64,000 nt of DNA, taken from NCBI RefSeq assembly GCF_024622975.1, contig NZ_JANJZT010000003.1:1-64000 (forward strand), read 5' to 3'. Origin of the DNA: Blautia caecimuris. GTDB lineage: Bacteria > Bacillota > Clostridia > Lachnospirales > Lachnospiraceae. The notes beneath the pieces are model-generated. The model saw nothing but the letters and a program-made list of their open reading frames with translations. It did no database searches and was not told the origin of the DNA. The number at the start of each line of letters is the position of its first letter. The stretch's first letter is position 1. Position numbers and translations under genes: made by a program. Below, one piece after another: positions 34,565-43,435 of the stretch.

Positions 34565-35437
34565 TTAACCCTTAACTGCGCCGGATACTCCATCTACATA
34601 ATATTTCTGCATACACAGGAAAAGAATCGCAATCGGTATGGAAATCAGAACAGCCCCTGCCGCAAAGCTTGTATACCAGCTGTCAATATATTCTTTTTCC
34701 AGCATCTTCCAGAGACCAATGGCAATGGTATACTGGTCTGAGTTTGCACGGCAGATAACTTTTGCAAAGATGAAGTCCAGCCATGGAGCCATAAACGCTG
34801 TAAGTACTGTATAAACAATGATCGGCTTACTTAACGGCAAAGTTACTTTTGTAAATACCTGCCATTTGGTACAGCCGTCCAGAATAGCAGCCTCATCCAC
34901 TGCATAGGGAATGGTATCAAAAAATCCCTTGGCGATCTGGAAGCCCAGTCCTGCGCCGCCTGAATAACAGAGGATCAACGCTACCCTGATAAGATTTCCT
35001 TCTGTCAGTCCTGCAGCCTTTAAGATAAAGTACACAGCCACCATGGACATAAATCCCGGAAAAAGTCCCAGTATCATTGCCATATTCATGTATGGCTTTC
35101 TCAGCTTAAATTTCAGTCTTGACAGACAGTAGGAAACTGCCAGTGTATAAAAGGTTGCGATCAGGCAGGAAAAAAATGCAATAATCAGGGTATTCATGAA
35201 CATCCTGGGGAAGTTCAGAATCGATGTATCGGTAAACAGTTTAATATAGTTATCCAGTGTATAAGACCGGGGCAGAAACGTAGAAACATAAGAGCCCTTT
35301 TCTGCACGGAAGCTTGTGAGCACAACCCAGACAATAGGGAATACCCAGATAAAGGCCAGAATTGCCAGACTTACATGTACAATGGTATTGTTTACAAAAC
35401 GCTTTGTTTTTGCTGACTTATATTTTGCTGCTGCCAT
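34565..35437 (-). CDS. malG: Maltodextrin ABC transporter permease, MalG-like
   Basis: A 290-residue CUT1-family permease with six membrane segments and the cytoplasmic EAA loop (YAVDEAAILDGCTKWQVFTKVTLP, about 190-213) that contacts the ATPase. It pairs with the MalF-like permease two bp upstream and most probably uses the MsmX ATPase encoded at 22012. AAGGAGG precedes the ATG. Confidence 0.93.
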   Translation of the reverse strand: MAAAKYKSAKTKRFVNNTIVHVSLAILAFIWVFPIVWVVLTSFRAEKGSYVSTFLPRSYTLDNYIKLFTDTSILNFPRMFMNTLIIAFFSCLIATFYTLAVSYCLSRLKFKLRKPYMNMAMILGLFPGFMSMVAVYFILKAAGLTEGNLIRVALILCYSGGAGLGFQIAKGFFDTIPYAVDEAAILDGCTKWQVFTKVTLPLSKPIIVYTVLTAFMAPWLDFIFAKVICRANSDQYTIAIGLWKMLEKEYIDSWYTSFAAGAVLISIPIAILFLCMQKYYVDGVSGAVKG

Positions 35438-35439
35438 CT

Positions 35440-36816
35440 TTAAATTCCTCCTTCTTTATAGGACTTGCTGTTGCGGTAAGTAAGAAGCGCTCCCACCGCC
35501 AGAATAATAAAGGTCAGAATTCCGATCACTGCTCCGATATTATAGTACTGTTTATCAATGGTAAGCTTATAGAGCCAGGTAACAAGCAGGTCTGTTTTTC
35601 CGGCTGTGGACGCCAGATCCGTAACCGGATCTCCTCCAGAAAGAAGATAAATAATATTAAAATTATTTACGTTTCCGGTAAAGGTCACGATCAGATACGG
35701 AGTTGTCACATACAGCATATACGGAAGTGTGATCCTGAAAAATCTCTGTATCGCATTGGCTCCGTCCACCTTTGCCGCTTCATAAAGCTCCTCCGGAATA
35801 TTCTGCAGAACACCGGTAAGCTGGAGCAGTGTATAGGGAACACCAACCCAGATATTAATAACAATTACAGTCACTCTCGCCCATGTTGGATCTGTAAAGA
35901 ACGGAAGGCTTGCGTCTGCCCCGATCCATCCCAGATTTCTTAAAAGTACGTTTACCGCGCCGTTTGGCTGAAGCATGGTTCTCATAATAAGAAGAGAGAC
36001 AAACATGGGAACCGCACAGGAAAGTACGAAGCAAAATCTCCAGAATCCCTTGGCTTTTGTATCCTTACGGTTGATCACCATAGCAAGGATCATACCGAAA
36101 ATGTAGTTACTAAAGGTTGCAAAGAACGCCCACACCAGGGTCCATCCAAGAACTGACCAAAAGGTGCTTCCCAGAATACTGTTGGAATCAAACAGCGCCT
36201 TAAAGTTTTCCAGTCCTACCCAGTCAAAAAGCATCAGGTGATTTCCGATCTTACTGTAATTGGTAAACGCCATACAGATCATAAAGATCAGCGGCAGGAT
36301 CGTAAAAATATAAATAGCTGCCACAGGCGGAGTCATCAGAAGTCTGTGAGGATTCTCATGAAGCAGAGATTTCAGATCTTCTGCAAAAGTATTCACATGC
36401 TGTCCGTTTTTGTCCAGACATTCTGCTTTGTAAGCGCTTTTAAGAGTACCTCTCCAAACCCAGATCATAAGCAGTGTCAGAAAGACCGTTGCCACTCCGT
36501 AGAGCAGGATCAGTACTGACTGATCGCCCTGTGTGTACACATAAACCTGATTTGCCTCATCCCAGACCTCTTTCTGGGGAACACTTCCCAGAGAGCCCAG
36601 CATACTCAGGAATCCGATGCCGTTCACCAGCATAAATACAAGATACGCAGCTTCTATTGCCAGATATAAAAGACCTTTGATCTTTTGTTTGTGCACAAAG
36701 TTTCCAAATCCCATCAGTACCATGGAAAGTTTTGTCTCAATCCCGCCTTTTTTAATGGCGTTCATACAGGTATATGGTGTGGAAAATTCGTCTTTTGTTT
36801 TCTTTAATTTCAACAT
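35440..36816 (-). CDS. malF: Maltodextrin ABC transporter permease, MalF-like
   Basis: A 458-residue CUT1 permease, longer than the usual 290-300 because of an N-terminal part with two extra membrane segments (about 46-75 and 98-120), as in MalF of Firmicutes. The EAA loop EELYEAAKVDGANAIQRFF lies near residue 355. AAGAAGGGG precedes the ATG, 17 bp after malE. It forms the import channel with MalG. Confidence 0.93.
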   Translation of the reverse strand: MLKLKKTKDEFSTPYTCMNAIKKGGIETKLSMVLMGFGNFVHKQKIKGLLYLAIEAAYLVFMLVNGIGFLSMLGSLGSVPQKEVWDEANQVYVYTQGDQSVLILLYGVATVFLTLLMIWVWRGTLKSAYKAECLDKNGQHVNTFAEDLKSLLHENPHRLLMTPPVAAIYIFTILPLIFMICMAFTNYSKIGNHLMLFDWVGLENFKALFDSNSILGSTFWSVLGWTLVWAFFATFSNYIFGMILAMVINRKDTKAKGFWRFCFVLSCAVPMFVSLLIMRTMLQPNGAVNVLLRNLGWIGADASLPFFTDPTWARVTVIVINIWVGVPYTLLQLTGVLQNIPEELYEAAKVDGANAIQRFFRITLPYMLYVTTPYLIVTFTGNVNNFNIIYLLSGGDPVTDLASTAGKTDLLVTWLYKLTIDKQYYNIGAVIGILTFIILAVGALLTYRNSKSYKEGGI

Positions 36817-36833
36817 TTTCCTGTCCCCTTCTT

Positions 36834-38069
36834 TTAAATACCGTCGCTGTTCATCGCCTCATTCATATCCTCTGTCTGCTGCAGAGAATTTTCATGGGTC
36901 ACGCTTCCGTTCCGGATACCTTTTCCCATATTTTCCACCGGAACCCAGCAGTTGTTCATCTTAGCCACAAAAGGCTGAAGAATGGAAGTCCGGTTAAAGG
37001 TGTCGTTCTGCGCAGAAACAAGCGAATCTGCAGCAATGTCTTCTTCTTCAAGAAGCTCTGTGTTACAGGGGATCACATTTCTCAGTTCGTAATGTGTTCT
37101 CTGTGCATCTGCAGAGCCCAGATAAACGGCAAGCTCTACTGCCGCTACCATATTTTTACTGTAAGGGTTCACGCCAATCGCCTTGGATCCGGCATAAGCT
37201 GTCATCTGTTTTTTCTGACCATTCAAGGTATAAGTCGGAAGAGCCGCGGCGCCCATATTTTCGCCAAGGGCTTCCTTTACGGCATTGGCGTCCCAGGAAC
37301 CGGAGAAGATAGCGTTGATGCTTCCGTCACGAAGTCCTGCAAGACCGGAACCGTCTGCATCAATTTCAAAATTCGGATTTGCAGCCAGATCGATCAGATA
37401 GTCCGTTACCTCTGCCGCTTTTTCTCCGCCAAAATCCACCCCCTGGGATTCATCTGTTCCATCTCCGAAGAGAGTACAGCCGTTTCCAATGTAGAAAGAC
37501 GGAAGATACCAGGAATTGGTAAATGGAAGAGAAACCGTTCCCTTCTCCAGCATGGTATCCAGATTTTTAATATCCTCCTCAGAGAAAACACTCTTATCAT
37601 AATACATAAACCAGGTATTTGTGGTAAACGGAACACCGTAAAGATCTCCATCCTTTACCAGAGATTCCAGAACCTCCGGAGAGTTGGTTGTTTCGATCTC
37701 TTCTCTGTACTTTCCACCAAATTTCGCCAGTGCATTGGCGTCTGTCATAATTGTCAGTGTATCGTTGGCATACATAAATACATCTGCGCTTGCCACCGGA
37801 TCCTGTGCCACCTGATTTGCCGCTGTTGCCTCGTCAGCAATTCCATACACAAACGTGATGTCCCATTCCGGATGAAGCTCCGCAAAGTCCTCACAGCTGT
37901 TCTGGAGCCACTGGCCGCTGTCTTTGGACTGATCCTCAGAAGGAGACCATACCATAAGACGTACCTTTTCCTTTGCTCCGGTCTTTTCTCCTGAAGCTCC
38001 TCCACAGCCTGCAAGACTGACTGCAGCAAGAACTCCGACCATCAGAAGCACTGTTCTTCTCTTTCCCAT
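36834..38069 (-). CDS. malE: Maltodextrin ABC transporter substrate-binding lipoprotein, MalE-like
   Basis: A 411-residue extracellular binding protein. A lipoprotein signal ends in LAGC at residues 19-22, so Cys22 is the lipid anchor. The mature part has the SBP_bac_1 fold, with PFTNSWYLPSF and AYAGSKAIGVNPYS among its sugar-site segments. ACAAGGAG lies before the ATG, and the gene follows a near-consensus promoter with tandem operator motifs. It is the first gene of the nine-gene starch/glycogen operon. Confidence 0.92.
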   Translation of the reverse strand: MGKRRTVLLMVGVLAAVSLAGCGGASGEKTGAKEKVRLMVWSPSEDQSKDSGQWLQNSCEDFAELHPEWDITFVYGIADEATAANQVAQDPVASADVFMYANDTLTIMTDANALAKFGGKYREEIETTNSPEVLESLVKDGDLYGVPFTTNTWFMYYDKSVFSEEDIKNLDTMLEKGTVSLPFTNSWYLPSFYIGNGCTLFGDGTDESQGVDFGGEKAAEVTDYLIDLAANPNFEIDADGSGLAGLRDGSINAIFSGSWDANAVKEALGENMGAAALPTYTLNGQKKQMTAYAGSKAIGVNPYSKNMVAAVELAVYLGSADAQRTHYELRNVIPCNTELLEEEDIAADSLVSAQNDTFNRTSILQPFVAKMNNCWVPVENMGKGIRNGSVTHENSLQQTEDMNEAMNSDGI

Positions 38070-38085
38070 TTTTCTTTTCTCCTTG

Positions 38086-38105
38086 TGTTTCGTTATGTTT
38101 CGTTA
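38086..38105 (-). promoter_or_regulatory. Tandem 10-bp operator repeats at the malE start site
   Basis: Two adjacent identical units TGTTTCGTTA (38086-38095 and 38096-38105 on the plus strand) lie directly downstream of the malE -10 box. Bound repressor would block transcription. The LacI-family protein encoded divergently at 38464 is the obvious candidate. Confidence 0.55.
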
Positions 38106-38110
38106 CTTGT

Positions 38111-38139
38111 AATATACAACACCCCGAAAAAAACGTCAA
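38111..38139 (-). promoter_or_regulatory. SigA promoter of the maltodextrin operon
   Basis: On the minus strand TTGACG (38134-38139) and TATATT (38111-38116) are 17 bp apart. Transcription would start about 35 bp before the malE ATG, inside the tandem repeats. Confidence 0.8.
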
Positions 38140-38224
38140 TATATCAGATGCTTTTCTCTGTTTTTCACATTTTTATATTGTTATTTTTGTGCATTTTTTA
38201 TAATTTCTCTGTTCGCTGATATAC

Positions 38225-38280
38225 TTTTCGAAACAAGTAAGATCAAAAGAATTGCATTTTTCCTCATGTTTCGATATAAT
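38225..38280 (+). promoter_or_regulatory. Promoter of the LacI-family regulator with two operator-like motifs
   Basis: TTGCAT (38252-38257) and a perfect TATAAT (38275-38280) are 17 bp apart. TGTTTCGATA (38267-38276) lies in the spacer and overlaps the -10, and TGTTTCGAAA reads on the minus strand at 38226-38235. Both match the malE operator core, which suggests autoregulation. Confidence 0.65.
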
Positions 38281-38294
38281 TAAAGTCAAAGAAT

Positions 38295-38445
38295 CCAGAC
38301 ATTTGAACTGTTTTTAAGTACAATCCGCAGTTTCCGAATAAACAGGCAGGATTAAAAGCAAACTGTTTATACAGTCACTATTCTGCTTTTAAGGCTCTGT
38401 CTTTTCGGATTTACACGGCTGCTCTTTTATCTCAGATATGTCTGG
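38295..38445 (+). promoter_or_regulatory. Structured 5' leader of the LacI-family gene
   Basis: The predicted leader of about 175 bases can be closed by CCAGACAT (38295-38302) pairing with ATGTCTGG (38438-38445), just before the ribosome-binding site. Inside is a 9-bp TTAAAAGCA/TGCTTTTAA stem and smaller hairpins. It may be a regulatory RNA or simple secondary structure. No known riboswitch is recognised. Confidence 0.4.
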
Positions 38446-38463
38446 CAAAAGGAAGGTACACAT

Positions 38464-39495
38464 ATGGCAACAATACAGGATATCGCTGACAAACTTGGCG
38501 TTTCCAAGGGAACTGTGTCCAAAGCAATCAACAATGCTCCCGATATAAGCGAAACTTTACGAAAAACAGTGCTTGATACTGCAGTAGAAATGGGATATAC
38601 CAGACTGCGGCGGCAAAAAAATGATGCAAAACGTTTCTGCATCCTAATCGAAAATATGGAATATGAAGAACCTCATCAGTTCGGATATGATTTTGTGATC
38701 GGCTTCCGGCAGATGGCAGAACCTGCAGGATATGTAGTAAATGTGGTTCCTGTAACAGCAAAGCTTCAGAAAAAAACTCCCTATGATGTTTTTATGCTCC
38801 AGAATGATTATGCTGGCGCCTTTGTCCTGGGGTTTTCTCTGAACGATCCCTGGATGGAGGATTTTAAAACAAGCCACACTCCAACTGTTCTTTATGACAA
38901 CTATATTCCCGCCAATCCCTTTATCGCTTCTATCGGAATTGACAATAATGAAGGAATGGCTCTTGCTGTATCTCACTTAAAAAAACTTGGGCACCGAAAG
39001 ATCGGATATTTAAGCAGCGCACTTGGTGCTTATATTATGCAGGTGCGCCACAAGGCGTTTTTCCATGCGCTGAAACAGAACGGGCTGAAGGCTGATCCCG
39101 ATTACGCAGGCGCTTCTTACTATGTAACCCAGTGTATTGAAAAGCATCTGCCCCGACTTCTGAATATGGGAATGACTGCCATTATCTGCAGCCACGACCA
39201 GATTGCCAACGCCGCTATGGTTCAGTGTCAGCAGCTGGGATACCGGGTCCCGGGAGATATCAGTATTATCGGTTTTGACGATCTGCCTCTGTGCGCCTAT
39301 ACTTCTCCGCCTCTGACTACCATCCGCCAGGACCGGATCGAGCTTGGCAAATGTGGTTTTTATGCCATAGACAGTATTATGAACAAAGTTTCTATCGGAA
39401 CCATTTATCTTCACGCTCAGCTGATTGAACGAAATTCCACCGGACCAGCGCCTCATAGCCCGGCAGAGGATGAATCTTCCGGATTTTCAAGATAA
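38464..39495 (+). CDS. LacI-family transcriptional regulator, probable MalR
   Basis: A 343-residue repressor. The N-terminal LacI helix-turn-helix is clear (TIQDIADKLGVSKGTVSKAIN, residues 3-23), with a hinge helix to about 60, and a periplasmic-binding-like sensor domain follows with SIGIDNNEGMALAVSHLKKLGH and DISIIGFDDLPL. It is divergent from the malE operon, and TGTTTCG repeats occur at both promoters, so it most likely represses maltodextrin use until a malto-oligosaccharide binds. AAAAGGAAGG lies seven bases before the ATG. Confidence 0.9.
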   Translation: MATIQDIADKLGVSKGTVSKAINNAPDISETLRKTVLDTAVEMGYTRLRRQKNDAKRFCILIENMEYEEPHQFGYDFVIGFRQMAEPAGYVVNVVPVTAKLQKKTPYDVFMLQNDYAGAFVLGFSLNDPWMEDFKTSHTPTVLYDNYIPANPFIASIGIDNNEGMALAVSHLKKLGHRKIGYLSSALGAYIMQVRHKAFFHALKQNGLKADPDYAGASYYVTQCIEKHLPRLLNMGMTAIICSHDQIANAAMVQCQQLGYRVPGDISIIGFDDLPLCAYTSPPLTTIRQDRIELGKCGFYAIDSIMNKVSIGTIYLHAQLIERNSTGPAPHSPAEDESSGFSR

Positions 39496-39506
39496 TCCAC
39501 AGCTTT

Positions 39507-39535
39507 GGTTACTGTTCACTCTGTTTACAGTAACC
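39507..39535 (+). terminator. Hairpin after the LacI-family gene
   Basis: GGTTACTGT/ACAGTAACC forms a perfect 9-bp stem with an 11-base loop, 12 bp after the stop codon. The following T-run is poor. The rest of the 218-bp gap to the next gene shows no gene. Confidence 0.5.
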
Positions 39536-39713
39536 TGCTTTGTCACTGAATCCTGTGCAAAGCATTTTATATTACAGGAAATTTCAGCTATGATACAGGC
39601 TGCAATATTCTTTACCAGAAAGTCCGGTACAGAATTTACTACTTTCCCGGCAGATAAAATACAGGAGCCGGCTTTGTTTCATTTATAACTACAGTAGAAA
39701 GAGGGATGATCTC

Positions 39714-40802
39714 ATGTCAATACAGCGAACCTTACAGAAATATATGGATGACTGGAAAACCATCAGCAATCTTGATTTTTGTCTTATCAATGATGAAAAC
39801 GAAGTTTTTGTAACTACCTGCTCCCGTTCACTTCCTTCAGAAAAAAAGCTCAGTGAATTCAGGGAAAGCAATGCTCTTATCATGGCAAACACCAGCCGCT
39901 GTCTTTATAAAGTCCTGTATAAAGAAGAGCTGGCCTATATCCTTATTGTGTGGGGAAGCGGAGACAGTGTTCCCACCATTGGAGAACTGGCTGTCTGCCA
40001 GGTACAGAGTCTTCTGGAAGCCTATGCAGAAAAAAATGACAAAAACACTTTTATGCAAAAACTTCTTCTGGGAAATTATCAGGACGTAGAAGCCTTTAAC
40101 CGCGCCAAAAAGCTCCATATCTCTTCCACTGCCAGACGGGCAGTTTTTCTGGTGGAAACCCGCCAGGCCAGAGACGAACACGCTCTTGCCACTATCCGGA
40201 ATATCTTTTCCGCCCGTACAAAAGATTTTATTACCTCTGTAGACGATTCCGGAATCATTGTAATCCGGGAGCTTTCCTCTACAGAATCAGACGAGGATAT
40301 GGAAGATATTGCTTTTATGCTGGTAGACATGCTTGGAACTGAAGCCATGACCCAGGCCTGGGTTTCCTACAGCAACACAGCCGATGATCTCCTCCAGCTT
40401 TCCAATGCCTACAAAGAAGCAAAAACAGCTATGGAAATCGGAAAGATCTTTTACTCAGAAAAAAATGTTTTCAGCTATCGCAAGCTTGGAATTGGCAGGC
40501 TGATCTATCAGCTCCCGGTTTCTGTGTGCGAAATGTTTATCCAGGAGGTATTTGGCAGTGAATCTCTGGATTCCCTGGACAGTGAAACCCTTGCCATCAT
40601 CCGTACCTTCTTTGAGAACAACCTGAATCTTTCCGAAACCTCCAGACAGCTTTATGTCCACCGGAACACTCTTGTGTACCGCTTTGAGAAAATCCAGAAA
40701 AAGTTCGGGCTGGATCTCCGTACCTTTGAGGATGCCCTGACCTTTAAGCTGGCCATGCTGGTAAGCGGGTATGTAACTTATCATAAAAACGGCCGGAGCT
40801 GA
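39714..40802 (+). CDS. CdaR/PucR-family transcriptional regulator
   Basis: A 362-residue regulator. Its C-terminal PucR-type helix-turn-helix (about 295-350) includes TLAIIRTFFENNLNLSETSRQ and the LYVHRNTLVYRFEKIQ recognition segment. A central GGDEF-like/CdaR domain lies at about 130-260. The N-terminus (1-110) resembles a small ligand-sensing domain. Members control sugar-acid, purine or carbohydrate genes. Its position next to the LacI regulator suggests a second input on the starch/glycogen operon. AGAGGG precedes the ATG. Confidence 0.8.
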   Translation: MSIQRTLQKYMDDWKTISNLDFCLINDENEVFVTTCSRSLPSEKKLSEFRESNALIMANTSRCLYKVLYKEELAYILIVWGSGDSVPTIGELAVCQVQSLLEAYAEKNDKNTFMQKLLLGNYQDVEAFNRAKKLHISSTARRAVFLVETRQARDEHALATIRNIFSARTKDFITSVDDSGIIVIRELSSTESDEDMEDIAFMLVDMLGTEAMTQAWVSYSNTADDLLQLSNAYKEAKTAMEIGKIFYSEKNVFSYRKLGIGRLIYQLPVSVCEMFIQEVFGSESLDSLDSETLAIIRTFFENNLNLSETSRQLYVHRNTLVYRFEKIQKKFGLDLRTFEDALTFKLAMLVSGYVTYHKNGRS

Positions 40803-40812
40803 TGCTCCGGCC
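40791..40812 (-). terminator. Terminator shared by convergent genes
   Basis: A perfect 9-bp stem GGCCGGAGC/GCTCCGGCC with a 4-base loop. On the minus strand it is followed by GTTTTT, a good terminator for the Rpn-family gene. On the plus strand the T-run is weak. It overlaps the last codons of the CdaR-like gene. Confidence 0.8.
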
Positions 40813-40841
40813 TGAATTCTTTGTTGTGCTTCTCACAGTCA

Positions 40842-41744
40842 CTATTTATTATTTTGTTCTTCCAAAAGCTTCTTCAAACGTTGAATCTCCTCCTCTGCCG
40901 CCTCCACCTTGCGACGTGCAAGCTCTGTGTTTTTTCGTTCCATGGCAATGCCCTGTTGGATTCCCTTTTCCAGCCCCTGTTCAATTCCCCGCTGAATCAG
41001 CTTATCTGATTCCAGTTCCAATACCTTTCCGCCCATTACATCACCAAATCCTTTCTTTACTTTTTCTTTGTCTCTGAACACATAATCTGCAATCCGGATG
41101 ATCAGCTCAACCATATCCCGGTATGCTTTTTCATTTCCTTTCTCAAGAAAATTTTTCTCCAGATACTTCTCGATTTTTGCATACTCATCTAAAAGTTCCT
41201 TCCATTTTTCGCTGTCCGTGTCCAGTTCCTTTTCCTGTTCGTATTTTATTACATGGTACGGCAGCAAAAACAGCAAATGCTTCTGCAGCATATCATCACA
41301 GGTAAACCTCTGCACCTGTACAACAGGAACCGTGTATTCCACTGTATTACCATTTGGCATCACAATCTCTACAGATATCGTATCCCTCTTTTTTATGCCC
41401 CGCAAATACAATACGCAGGACTGCGGAAAATACATCCGATATCTGCCATTTTCCTTCTGTACCTGTTCCAGACTGATTGCAAAATCATATTCAATCATTC
41501 GGATCACCATAGTAGAATCGTCTGTACTCTGACATTCTATATGGTAAATCCGATTTGCAATCAGCAAATGGGAATCTGTGATTATCCTGCCGTTTTGTGT
41601 CTGATGTTCATTTCTCTTTTGTATGATTTTAACATCCTCCGGATAGGAAGTGCCAAAAACTTCATTGATCAGCGGCACTGCCAGCTGCGGCATCTTTTCC
41701 AACATAGTCCGGAACACATCATCAAAAATAGTACTGCTTTCCAT
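40842..41744 (-). CDS. Rpn-family PD-(D/E)XK nuclease/putative transposase
   Basis: A 300-residue protein of the Rpn/PDDEXK_2 group (recombination-promoting nucleases, often annotated as transposase-like). The nuclease core has FDDVFRTMLEK at the start, a DSHLLIANRIYHIECQS segment with the Asp and Glu-x-Gln of the active site near residue 57-74, and IEYDFAISLEQ. The C-terminal 60 residues form a coiled coil with GIEQGLEKGIQQGIA repeats. It stands alone between the regulator gene and repeat copy B. AAAGGAA precedes the ATG. Confidence 0.75.
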   Translation of the reverse strand: MESSTIFDDVFRTMLEKMPQLAVPLINEVFGTSYPEDVKIIQKRNEHQTQNGRIITDSHLLIANRIYHIECQSTDDSTMVIRMIEYDFAISLEQVQKENGRYRMYFPQSCVLYLRGIKKRDTISVEIVMPNGNTVEYTVPVVQVQRFTCDDMLQKHLLFLLPYHVIKYEQEKELDTDSEKWKELLDEYAKIEKYLEKNFLEKGNEKAYRDMVELIIRIADYVFRDKEKVKKGFGDVMGGKVLELESDKLIQRGIEQGLEKGIQQGIAMERKNTELARRKVEAAEEEIQRLKKLLEEQNNK

Positions 41745-41928
41745 AAGACATTCCTTTCTTTATGTAACTTATATTATCAGCTTTCGGGTTTTGTCTTATG
41801 TATTTTAAGAAATGTTATCAGCCTGTATATTTTATTCCGGAAACTCCCGGAATCCTTATCTTCTGTGGAAATGGTGCTGGTCTTTGTTTTCCCTCCTTAT
41901 CATGTTAAATGATTAATAATTATAATCT

Positions 41929-42056
41929 ATAAATGAGCAAACTTGAAGAAGTACACAAAATTATCGTTGCTTTGTGAAATGCACATATAAAGTTTAAATT
42001 TTTTATTTCTTCATATTGCGGATCCATTATGCAAAATTATATATTTGCTCATTTAT
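41929..42056. repeat. Dispersed intergenic repeat, copy B, with perfect terminal inverted repeats
   Basis: A 128-bp element bounded by ATAAATGAGCAAA (41929-41941) and its perfect complement TTTGCTCATTTAT (42044-42056). It contains an internal CACAAA/TTTGTG hairpin. It is homologous to copy A (18168-18301) and more weakly to copy C (43281-43403). The layout suits a miniature inverted-repeat element or a structured RNA. The 41745-41928 stretch before it shows nothing further. Confidence 0.65.
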
Positions 42057-42121
42057 CGCCACAATTTTATTATAAATCAATCCCCTGTACTTATAAAGAA
42101 AAACATCATAAAAACACTTTT

Positions 42122-43171
42122 CTATTTCAGCAGCATTAAATGCTCTGGCGGAAGATACAGATACCTGGGCAGATTTTTTTCTGCCGGCTCGTCAAAACTG
42201 CCCTTAGGGCGCATCCACCAGAGAACTGCATCTTCTTCCATCTCCGGGCTTTTTACCAGATACTGATGTTCAAAGGTCGTTTCCACATAGTCCGCTACCT
42301 GAAACAAAATACAGTTTTCTGTTTTGTGATCCGTTCCCTGCATCCAATGTCCACGGATTGCCACATGAGTGATATCGGAGTCTATTTTTTTCTCTGTACG
42401 AAGAGCAACGCCCCAGTCCAGAGCAAACAGTTCATAATCTCCCAGACGTTCGATCCTGGAATGATTTTTGCACCCGGTAAGTCTTGCTGCTTCCAGAAGC
42501 TCCGGCTGCTCAAAAAGCTTCCGGGTATCTCCAAATATCAGAGTTTTTCCCTCTTTTAAAAGCATCAGGTTCCTGCAGAATCGAAAAGCTTCATCTCTGC
42601 TGTGAGTGACCATAATCATATCTCCCGTATATTCCTTCAGGAAATCCTGCATGTCTTTTTGAAGAACGTCTTTTAAAAATCCATCCAGAGCAGAAAAAGG
42701 CTCGTCCAGAAGAATGACCTCAGGCTCCCCTATCATCATTCTGGCCAGGGCAACTCTCTGCTGCTGCCCTCCGGATAACTGAGAAGGATACCGATTTTCC
42801 AACCCCTCCAGATGATAGCGACAGATAAAATCCTGTACTTTTTCGTCTCGAAGTTTTTTTTCGCCCCGAAATCCACAACGAATGTTGTCACGAACTGTCA
42901 TTGTCGGAAAAAGCGCATAATTCTGGAAAAGATATCCTACCTGGCGTTCCTGTGGTTTCAGATTGATTTTTTCTTCTGAATCAAAAACCGTTTTTCCATG
43001 AATCACAATCTTTCCTCTGTCCGGTTTCTCAATACCTGCAATGCAGCGCAGAGTCATACTTTTACCGCTTCCTGAGGCTCCCAGAATTCCTGTAGATAAA
43101 TCTGTAGTTTCAAATTGTACTTTCAGAGTAAAGCCTCTGAAGCTTTTTTCTATATTTACACTTATGGACAT
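42122..43171 (-). CDS. modC: Molybdate ABC transporter ATP-binding protein
   Basis: A 349-residue ABC ATPase with Walker A GASGSGKS near residue 32, signature LSGGQQQRV, Walker B VILLDEPFSALD and VTHSRDE. A diverged regulatory domain of about 120 residues follows, in the place of the ModC TOBE region. The ATG at 43171 is favoured by GGAAGGAAA directly upstream over the GTG at 43189. It drives the ModAB transporter. The 264-bp gap to modB is unusual and contains repeat copy C. Confidence 0.85.
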   Translation of the reverse strand: MSISVNIEKSFRGFTLKVQFETTDLSTGILGASGSGKSMTLRCIAGIEKPDRGKIVIHGKTVFDSEEKINLKPQERQVGYLFQNYALFPTMTVRDNIRCGFRGEKKLRDEKVQDFICRYHLEGLENRYPSQLSGGQQQRVALARMMIGEPEVILLDEPFSALDGFLKDVLQKDMQDFLKEYTGDMIMVTHSRDEAFRFCRNLMLLKEGKTLIFGDTRKLFEQPELLEAARLTGCKNHSRIERLGDYELFALDWGVALRTEKKIDSDITHVAIRGHWMQGTDHKTENCILFQVADYVETTFEHQYLVKSPEMEEDAVLWWMRPKGSFDEPAEKNLPRYLYLPPEHLMLLK

Positions 43172-43280
43172 ATTTTCCTTCCGTCTCACTTTCCCCTGAC
43201 AGTTGTTTTTATAAACCTTGAATATGTTTTCTTATATATTCAGGTATTGATTCTTGTTTTTCTTCCTTCGTACCGTAAAC

Positions 43281-43403
43281 AGCCACAAAAAACATAAAGA
43301 ACTCTTCTCTGTTTGTATATAATACACATAGAAAGCCCGACATTTCTTTTATATCCTCATATTACCGCTTCCATTATGCATCATTCAGTATTTTCTCACT
43401 GAT
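43281..43403. repeat. Dispersed intergenic repeat, copy C (diverged)
   Basis: Aligns with copy B over its right two-thirds: ATACACATA-AAA, TTTCTT-TAT, CATATT-C and TCCATTATGCA, ending TATTTTCTCA. The left end is poorly conserved. It separates modC from modB. Confidence 0.45.
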
Positions 43404-43435
43404 GGTTTTGTATTCATATACAAACCATTTACTTT

